The notes under the pieces are model-generated. The model did not search any database. It worked only from the letters and a program-made list of their open reading frames with translations, and was not told the origin of the DNA. A program made the translations under genes and the position numbers. This document shows positions 24,022 to 29,487 of a DNA stretch of 35,162 nucleotides, in pieces (within the stretch, counting starts at the first letter, position 1; every line of letters starts with the position of its first letter). The stretch comes from a virus, in the IMG/VR virus record IMGVR_UViG_3300047551_001369, positions 1 to 35,162 of that record. The stretch is one strand, 5' to 3'.

Positions 24022-24979
24022 AAATAGTAGAGTATTAATCGTCGATTCACTAAATACTTTTCTCCGTAGTTTCACAGCTATTGGCCATATTAATCCGAGT
24101 GGAGCACATATCGGAGGTCTAGCAGGTTTTCTAAGATCCTTAGGTGCTGTAGTAAAGCAGTTGCAACCAACAAGAGTTATTTTAGTCTTCGATGGACAAG
24201 GAGGTTCAACCAATAAAAGATACCTCTACCCAGAATATAAAGCTAACAGGCATATAACAAAAATTTCAAACTGGGATGCCTTCGATAACCAAGAAGAAGA
24301 GTCTGAGTCTATAACTGCTCAAATCATACGTCTAATTGAATATCTTAAGTGTCTCCCTGTTGACTTAGTAACAGTAGATAAGATAGAGGCGGATGACGTT
24401 ATCGGGTTCTTAGCAGGGAAATTCGAAGAGAAAGTATTTATTTTATCAACAGATCAAGATTACTTACAGCTAGTAAGTGAAAATGTTTCCGTCTTCAGTC
24501 CAATTAGAAAAATAATTTACAGTCCAGTAGAAGTAAAGAAAGAGTATGGAATACCGCCCCATAATTTCTTAACTCACAAGGTAGTTGTAGGGGATAAAGG
24601 AGATAACGTACCTGGGGTAAAAGGCATAGCAATAAAAACGCTTATTAAATTATTCCCGGCTATAACAGCTGATACACGATTCACGGTAGAGGAGCTACTG
24701 AACGAATGTAAAGGAAAAGATAAGAAGTATGTTGATATCTACAATTTCAGAAATCAGTTAGAGATTAATAAGCAGTTGATGGATTTAGAAAATCCAAATA
24801 TTTCCGACAACGACAAAATACTTCTTGAGAATATTGCAAACAATCCGAAAAATACTTTCGATCCTAATTGTTTTTTAAATCTATACAAAGAGGACCAATT
24901 AGGAAAAACTTTATTGAACCCTCAGATATGGTTAAATGAAACATTTGCAAAAATAGTTAAGTTCGAGTTGAAAAAATAA
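23978..24979 (+). CDS. rnh: 5'-3' exonuclease / RNase H (T4 Rnh, FEN family)
   Basis: 333 residues from the chosen ATG 23978; ATG 23963 and ATG 23990 in the same frame are alternatives. AGGAAG just before 23978 favours it slightly. The FEN/5' nuclease acidic residues are visible: LIVDSLNTF; VFDGQGGSTNKR followed by YPEYKANR; IEADDVIG; LSTDQDYLQL; and VGDKGDNVPGVKGIAIKT with the helix-hairpin-helix (H3TH) region. T4 Rnh (305 residues) removes RNA primers from lagging-strand fragments. The start lies inside denV in another frame (44-nt overlap). The gene is followed by the helicase after a 22-base gap. The internal DNA sequence shows no break in the active site. Confidence 0.9.
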   Translation: MFEQMEKEEPIELHKNSRVLIVDSLNTFLRSFTAIGHINPSGAHIGGLAGFLRSLGAVVKQLQPTRVILVFDGQGGSTNKRYLYPEYKANRHITKISNWDAFDNQEEESESITAQIIRLIEYLKCLPVDLVTVDKIEADDVIGFLAGKFEEKVFILSTDQDYLQLVSENVSVFSPIRKIIYSPVEVKKEYGIPPHNFLTHKVVVGDKGDNVPGVKGIAIKTLIKLFPAITADTRFTVEELLNECKGKDKKYVDIYNFRNQLEINKQLMDLENPNISDNDKILLENIANNPKNTFDPNCFLNLYKEDQLGKTLLNPQIWLNETFAKIVKFELKK

Positions 24980-24996
24980 AAAAATATCCTTACATT
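24968..24996 (+). promoter_or_regulatory. Putative sigma70-like promoter for helicase gene
   Basis: TTGAAA (24968-24973), 17-bp spacer, TACATT (24991-24996). The start would be at about 25002-25003, i.e. at the ATG of the helicase (25002), implying a leaderless mRNA if real. The -35 lies inside the last codons of the exonuclease gene. Confidence 0.38.
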
Positions 24997-25001
24997 ATTG
25001 T

Positions 25002-26375
25002 ATGAGCGTTTTGAATCAATTAAACCAGTACGGCGTAAGTTTTCAGATTAAGGTCTTATCAAGTCTTCTTAAGCATAGAGAGTTTTTACAGAGCATATAC
25101 GATATACTTGAAGAAGATTATTTCGATAATCCAGCACATAAATGGATTGTAGAAGAGATTTTAAAGTACTACTATAAGTACCATACAACCTGTACTCTCG
25201 ATGTACTCCAGGTCGAAGTTAAGAAGATCGAAAACGAGGTATTAAAAGTATCTGTTATCGAACAATTAAAAGAGGCTTATAAAGCTTCTAATGAAGACCA
25301 AGAGTTTGTTGAGCAAGAGTTTTCTAACTTCTGTAAAAACCAACAACTCAAAAAGGCATTACTATCCTCTGTCGAATTGCTTGAAAAAGGACAGTACGAT
25401 GATATCCGTTACCTTATCGATACTGCGTTAAAAGCAGGTCAAGATAAAAATATCGGTCACGAATACGAGAAAGATACTGAAACTCGTTACAGATTAGAAG
25501 AGAGAAGTCCGATTGCAACTCCGTGGGAGCATGTCAATCAACTATTGCAAGGTGGTTTAGGTATTGGGGATCTAGGTATTATTTTCGGTAACCCCGGAGG
25601 AGGTAAGAGCTGGATGTTAACTGCACTAGGCGCTATGGCTGTAGCACAAGGACGTATAGTTCTTCACTATACTTTAGAGCTATCAGAATCTTATGTAGGT
25701 AGAAGATATGATGCAGCGTTTACAGGAATTAGGATCCAGGATTTAGGGTTAAGTAGAACTCAAGTTGATGAAGCTATTAATAAATTACCTGGAAAGCTTA
25801 TTATCAAAGAATTCTCTATGGGCAAAGCATCTATATCTACAATAGAGAGCCATGTACAGAAAATGAAAGATCTTGGACATAAACCAGATCTTATTATTAT
25901 AGACTACGTTGATTTACTAAAATCTAAAAGAAAGTCCGTAGACAGAAAGGATGAAATTGATGATGTATATATTTCCACTAAAGCACTTGCTAGAGACCTA
26001 AAGGTCCCTGTTTGGACTGTATCGCAGGTAAATAGAGCAGGTGCTAAAGACGATGTAATTGAAGGAGATAAGGCAGCTGGATCTTATAATAAGATTATGA
26101 TTGCTGACTTTGCAATGTCACTGTCTAGAAAGAGGATAGATAAGGTAAACGGAACAGGGAGAGCACATATTATGAAAAATCGTTATGGCGGAGACGGTAT
26201 GACATATCCTGTAAAAATTAATACTGAAAATGGTAATATTGAAATAGAATCTCGAGAAATGAGTGAGGATGAATTTGTTCAGGAAGGTTCTCAAACGCCC
26301 GGTAAGCCTATTACAAGTTTTAGTGCAGAAGAAAGAAATTTTTTACAGCAAAGGTTTTTTGAATTAGGGAAATAA
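25002..26375 (+). CDS. 41: Replicative DnaB-family helicase (gp41-like)
   Basis: 457 residues (T4 gp41 has 475). Residues 1-145 are a DnaB N-terminal-like helical domain. The RecA-like ATPase domain follows: Walker A G196-N-P-G-G-G-K-S203, YTLELSESYVGRRYDA (motif 1a with the catalytic Glu and Arg), Walker B LIIIDYVDLL near 294-303, VWTVSQVNRAG (motif 3 with Gln and Arg), and DFAMSLSRKR with KNRYGGDGMTYPV (motif 4 and arginine finger region). The enzyme unwinds DNA at the fork 5' to 3' on the lagging strand. A separate primase is not seen in the window. A putative promoter lies directly upstream. Confidence 0.93.
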   Translation: MSVLNQLNQYGVSFQIKVLSSLLKHREFLQSIYDILEEDYFDNPAHKWIVEEILKYYYKYHTTCTLDVLQVEVKKIENEVLKVSVIEQLKEAYKASNEDQEFVEQEFSNFCKNQQLKKALLSSVELLEKGQYDDIRYLIDTALKAGQDKNIGHEYEKDTETRYRLEERSPIATPWEHVNQLLQGGLGIGDLGIIFGNPGGGKSWMLTALGAMAVAQGRIVLHYTLELSESYVGRRYDAAFTGIRIQDLGLSRTQVDEAINKLPGKLIIKEFSMGKASISTIESHVQKMKDLGHKPDLIIIDYVDLLKSKRKSVDRKDEIDDVYISTKALARDLKVPVWTVSQVNRAGAKDDVIEGDKAAGSYNKIMIADFAMSLSRKRIDKVNGTGRAHIMKNRYGGDGMTYPVKINTENGNIEIESREMSEDEFVQEGSQTPGKPITSFSAEERNFLQQRFFELGK

Positions 26376-26377
26376 GC

Positions 26378-26385
26378 TATTTATT
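26378..26385 (+). promoter_or_regulatory. TATTTATT motif upstream of small gene
   Basis: GCTATTTATTATTAC begins 27 nt before ATG 26405, inside the 29-base gap after the helicase stop. Its presence in front of an unknown gene hints that this gene is expressed late. Confidence 0.38.
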
Positions 26386-26404
26386 ATTACAAAAGTTATC
26401 AGAT

Positions 26405-26623
26405 ATGAGTATAGCAGAATTATATGTCGAAAAAAGAACTCCTTTCGCTCCTCCAGCAAATCAATCTACTTACGAGCAGTTTGTATTTAATATGGAGAGA
26501 AACGGAACAAACGATCTAGTCGAAAGAGATATGGTTGATCCTACCTTTCGTCCTCCACAAGCATCTGATAGCTATTTAGCTCAAAAATTTCAATCTGGGC
26601 TAAATTCGAATTTATCACAGTAA
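26405..26623 (+). CDS. Small unknown protein with putative late promoter
   Basis: 72 residues, few hydrophobics, rich in Asn, Pro, Phe and Ser (EKRTPFAPPANQSTYEQF, MVDPTFRPPQ), so probably partly disordered. No family is recognised. It is placed between the helicase and the ribonucleotide reductase, yet has the TATTTATT motif typical of the tail genes at 27 nt. It may be a small virion-associated protein stranded among replication genes. Confidence 0.65.
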   Translation: MSIAELYVEKRTPFAPPANQSTYEQFVFNMERNGTNDLVERDMVDPTFRPPQASDSYLAQKFQSGLNSNLSQ

Positions 26624-26632
26624 TTTAACCGA

Positions 26633-26683
26633 ATAGGTTATATACTTTAACGAGAATCGTAAGATCTCGAATGAAAAACCTAT
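26633..26683 (+). promoter_or_regulatory. Nested inverted repeats in RNR leader
   Basis: In the 87-base gap before the reductase gene, ATAGGTT (26633-26639) can pair with AACCTAT (26677-26683), enclosing a second stem CGAGA (26651-26655) / TCTCG (26665-26669) with a 9-nt loop. The outer stem ends 27 nt before ATG 26711. This could be a structured 5' UTR regulating the reductase. It is far too short for a cobalamin riboswitch. Confidence 0.4.
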
Positions 26684-26710
26684 CTTTAAAACTTAAAAAA
26701 CAAACAGAAA

Positions 26711-28567
26711 ATGGACATTTCGCAAAGTATTCTAAGTGACATTACAGTGTACATGAAGTATGCTAAATTTAATTCTTTAGTAAATAGAAGAGAATCTTGG
26801 GAAGAATTAGTAGATAGAAATAAAGAGATGCACTTAAAAAAGTTTCCTAACCTAAAGGAGGAAATTGAGAATGCTTACGATTATGTTTATGCTAAAAAAG
26901 CTCTACCATCAATGCGCTCTATGCAGTTTGCAGGTAAACCTATTGAGATTAGTCCTAATCGTATCTACAACTGTGCTTATTTACCTATTGATGATTGGAG
27001 AGCCTTTGGAGAAACGATGTTTCTATTATTAGGAGGTACAGGTGTAGGGTATTCAGTACAAAAGCATCACGTAGAAAAACTACCTGAGATAAGAAAGCCA
27101 GATTCGAAAAAACATCGTCGTTTTCTTATCGGCGATAGTATTGAAGGATGGGCTGATGCTGTAAAAGTATTAGTACGAGCATACTTTGAAGGAGGATCTA
27201 CCCCAGTATTTGATTTTTCAGATATCAGACCAAAAGGTGCACAATTAATTACTTCAGGAGGTAAAGCACCTGGACCTCAACCTCTTAAAGAGTGCTTATT
27301 AAAGTTACAAGGTATTCTTGATAGTAAACAAGATAATGATAAGCTAACCTCTATCGAGGTGCATGATATGATCTGTCATATTGCTGATGCAGTATTAACA
27401 GGTGGTATTCGTAGAGCAGCTCTAATTAGCCTTTTTAGCGCTGATGATGAAAATATGATTGCTGCTAAATCAGGTGCATGGTGGGAATTAAATCCTCAAA
27501 GAGGTCGTGCAAATAACTCCGCTGTATTACTACGTAGTAAAGCCGACGAAGAGTTCTTTATGAATTTGTGGGATAAGATCAAAGCATCGGGTGCTGGTGA
27601 ACCAGGTATTTATTTTAATAATGATAAAGACTGGGGAACCAATCCATGCTGTGAAATCGCACTACGTCCTTATCAGTTCTGTAACCTATGTGAGGTAAAC
27701 GTATCAGACGTTGTAGATCAAGCAGATCTAAATGCACGCGTTAAAGCCGCAGCATTTATCGGTACGTTACAAGCTTCTTACACTAACTTCCATTATTTAA
27801 GACCGGTATGGCAGCGTACTACTGAGAAAGACGCTTTAATCGGTGTAGGTATGACCGGTATCGGGTCAGGTGTAGCACAAAAACTAGACCTCAAACAAGC
27901 TGCCGAAATCGTAAAAGAGGAGAACACACGTGTAGCTAAGTTAATTGGTATTAATGCAGCAGCAAGATGTACTACGATTAAACCTTCAGGTACTTCATCT
28001 CTTACTTTAGGTACTTCAAGTGGTATTCACGCATGGCATAATGACTATTACATTCGTAGAATAAGAGTAGGTAAGAACGAAGCGATTTATACGTACCTAG
28101 CTGTCAACCATCCTGAACTTGTTGAAGACGAGTATTTCCGTCCCCATGACACAGCTGTAATTTCTGTACCGCAAAAAGCACCAGAAGGATCTATCCTTCG
28201 TCACGAATCTGCATTAGACTTACTTGGCAGGGTTAAATTCTTCTACCAAAATTGGATTAAACCGGGACATAGAACCGGTCAAAATACTCACAACATATCT
28301 GCGACTGTTTCTATCAAGGAAGAAGAGTGGGAAGAGGTAGGTAAATGGATGTGGGAGAACCGTAAATTCTATAATGGACTTTCTGTACTTCCGTTTTCAG
28401 AACATACCTACAAGCAAGCTCCTTTCGAAGACTGTACTAAAGAGCAGTATGAAGAACTTATGAAAAGTCTCCATAATATAGACTTATCTAAGGTAGTTGA
28501 ATTTGCTGATATGACTAACTTAATGGGAGAAGTAGCTTGTGCAGGAGGAGCTTGTGAAGTTGTATAA
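26711..28567 (+). CDS. nrdJ: Adenosylcobalamin-dependent (class II) ribonucleotide reductase
   Basis: 618 residues. The active-site residues align with Lactobacillus leichmannii RTPR: C88 (NCAYLPI) and C324 (FCNLCEVN) as the redox pair, N311-P-C313-C-E315 as the radical Cys with its Asn/Glu, and C610-A-G-G-A-C615 at the C-terminus spaced like RTPR C731/C736. C313 to C324 is 11 residues, as in RTPR (C408/C419). PSGTSSLTLGTSSGIH is the phosphate-binding motif. There is no class I partner gene (nrdB) adjacent. RTPR has 739 residues, so this enzyme is about 120 shorter. It makes deoxynucleotides without oxygen but needs host or environmental vitamin B12. The last 14 bases overlap a glycosyltransferase gene, and structured DNA lies upstream. 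Confidence 0.9.
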   Translation: MDISQSILSDITVYMKYAKFNSLVNRRESWEELVDRNKEMHLKKFPNLKEEIENAYDYVYAKKALPSMRSMQFAGKPIEISPNRIYNCAYLPIDDWRAFGETMFLLLGGTGVGYSVQKHHVEKLPEIRKPDSKKHRRFLIGDSIEGWADAVKVLVRAYFEGGSTPVFDFSDIRPKGAQLITSGGKAPGPQPLKECLLKLQGILDSKQDNDKLTSIEVHDMICHIADAVLTGGIRRAALISLFSADDENMIAAKSGAWWELNPQRGRANNSAVLLRSKADEEFFMNLWDKIKASGAGEPGIYFNNDKDWGTNPCCEIALRPYQFCNLCEVNVSDVVDQADLNARVKAAAFIGTLQASYTNFHYLRPVWQRTTEKDALIGVGMTGIGSGVAQKLDLKQAAEIVKEENTRVAKLIGINAAARCTTIKPSGTSSLTLGTSSGIHAWHNDYYIRRIRVGKNEAIYTYLAVNHPELVEDEYFRPHDTAVISVPQKAPEGSILRHESALDLLGRVKFFYQNWIKPGHRTGQNTHNISATVSIKEEEWEEVGKWMWENRKFYNGLSVLPFSEHTYKQAPFEDCTKEQYEELMKSLHNIDLSKVVEFADMTNLMGEVACAGGACEVV

Positions 28568-29153
28568 AAACCAAGTACATTATATCTGGGTAGGGGGTAA
28601 TAAGTTACCTGATGATTTCAAGTCAAATTTTGAAAAGACTCAGGAACTTAATCCGAGCTATAATTTCAATATTTGGACAGAAGAGAAAATTCTACCTTTT
28701 TTAGAGGAGTTTGAAGAATTATTTTCTAGATCTTCCATATTCCATAAATTACAGTTAAGCAGATATCTAATTTTAAATAAGGAAGGAGGTATTTGCTGTG
28801 ATTTTGATATAGAGTGGAAAAAAGACTTTGACACTGTCTATAGTCTGTTTGAAGATTATGATTTAGTATTCACTATAAGGAATAGTTTATACTCTTATAG
28901 TTCTACTGAAAAGATATATCTAAAAGACGATTATGTAATTGTTGCTAAACCAGGGTTCACGAAATCTTATATAGAATACTGCCTTACTAGAACCGACTCA
29001 AAAGGAGACGAATCAGAACCTTTTGGGGTACGAGCACTCACGGAATGGTGTTTAAAACAGAAAAAAGTAGGCTATTTCGATAGTACTCAGATTTATGATG
29101 ATCCTAGCTCTAGTATAGCATATCATTACAATAAGAGAACATGGGCTAAGTAA
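28554..29153 (+). CDS. DXD-type glycosyltransferase (GT32 / capsular sugar family)
   Basis: 199 residues from GTG 28554, chosen because AGGAGG (28543-28548) sits 5 nt upstream; a GTG at 28539 would add five residues read from inside the reductase end. Motifs of the Gly_transf_sug/OCH1-like family are visible: VHYIWVGGNKLP at the N-terminus, NIWTEEK, and LSRYLILNKEGGICCD followed by F-D85, i.e. the R-Y-x-x-L-x-x-x-G-G-x-x-x-D-x-D with DFD at 83-85 binding metal and nucleotide sugar. The gene overlaps nrdJ by 14 nt. A cytoplasmic sugar transferase here is unrelated to deoxynucleotide synthesis; it may glycosylate a virion protein (the fibre genes follow) or host glycans. Confidence 0.82.
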   Translation: MKLYKNQVHYIWVGGNKLPDDFKSNFEKTQELNPSYNFNIWTEEKILPFLEEFEELFSRSSIFHKLQLSRYLILNKEGGICCDFDIEWKKDFDTVYSLFEDYDLVFTIRNSLYSYSSTEKIYLKDDYVIVAKPGFTKSYIEYCLTRTDSKGDESEPFGVRALTEWCLKQKKVGYFDSTQIYDDPSSSIAYHYNKRTWAK

Positions 29154-29174
29154 GTATGGACTAGAGTCTTCTAC

Positions 29175-29182
29175 TATTTATT
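29175..29182 (+). promoter_or_regulatory. TATTTATT motif upstream of fibre operon
   Basis: CTATTTATTAACATG begins 11 nt before ATG 29186, in the 32-base gap after the glycosyltransferase. It is the likely late promoter for the small gene and the fibre gene behind it. Confidence 0.4.
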
Positions 29183-29185
29183 AAC

Positions 29186-29473
29186 ATGAGTCTTCTTGAT
29201 TTATTCAGAAAAAGTAGGTTAAAGATAAATACTCCTAACGGAAATAAACCTGCTCCCTACCAAGACAGTGTTGCAAAAGCACGTAATGTACGATTCCCGC
29301 CAACTATATCTCCGGGAACTGGTTTCGATGATTATATTCGGTATGAAGAAACAGGAGCAGTTGCTGGAACTCCAGATCCGGTTGAATTAACAATTTATAT
29401 GGTTACAGAAAATGATGATTTCTTAATGACCGAAGATAATAATAATCTCATAACTACACAAGAAATAATATAA
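29186..29473 (+). CDS. Small protein upstream of fibre gene, unknown
   Basis: 95 residues. The C-terminal part (TIYMVTENDDFLMTEDNNNLIT) has a short repeat-like strand pattern, E-N/D-N-x-x-L/F-x-x-T-E, that I recall from small phage virion proteins near fibres. The N-terminus is basic and not recognised. It is the first gene of the fibre operon and ends 14 nt before the fibre start. It is possibly a fibre-attachment or small structural protein. Confidence 0.68.
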   Translation: MSLLDLFRKSRLKINTPNGNKPAPYQDSVAKARNVRFPPTISPGTGFDDYIRYEETGAVAGTPDPVELTIYMVTENDDFLMTEDNNNLITTQEII

Positions 29474-29487
29474 ATAATAGCTAGCAA

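Noticed and set aside
26633-26683. Possible cobalamin riboswitch before the B12-dependent reductase
   Set aside because: The gap is only 87 bases and lacks a recognisable B12-box; known cobalamin riboswitches are much longer.
26671-26739. A 22-codon frame (ATG 26671) overlapping the reductase start
   Set aside because: Its codons run across the inverted repeat and into nrdJ in another frame, with no family or spacing support. A leader peptide cannot be shown.
29469-29476. TATAAATA, the T4 late -10 consensus on the + strand, 12 nt before the fibre gene
   Set aside because: It overlaps the stop codon of the preceding gene and is a single example of this orientation; the gene is already served by the motif at 29175. 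Left as a chance match in AT-rich DNA.
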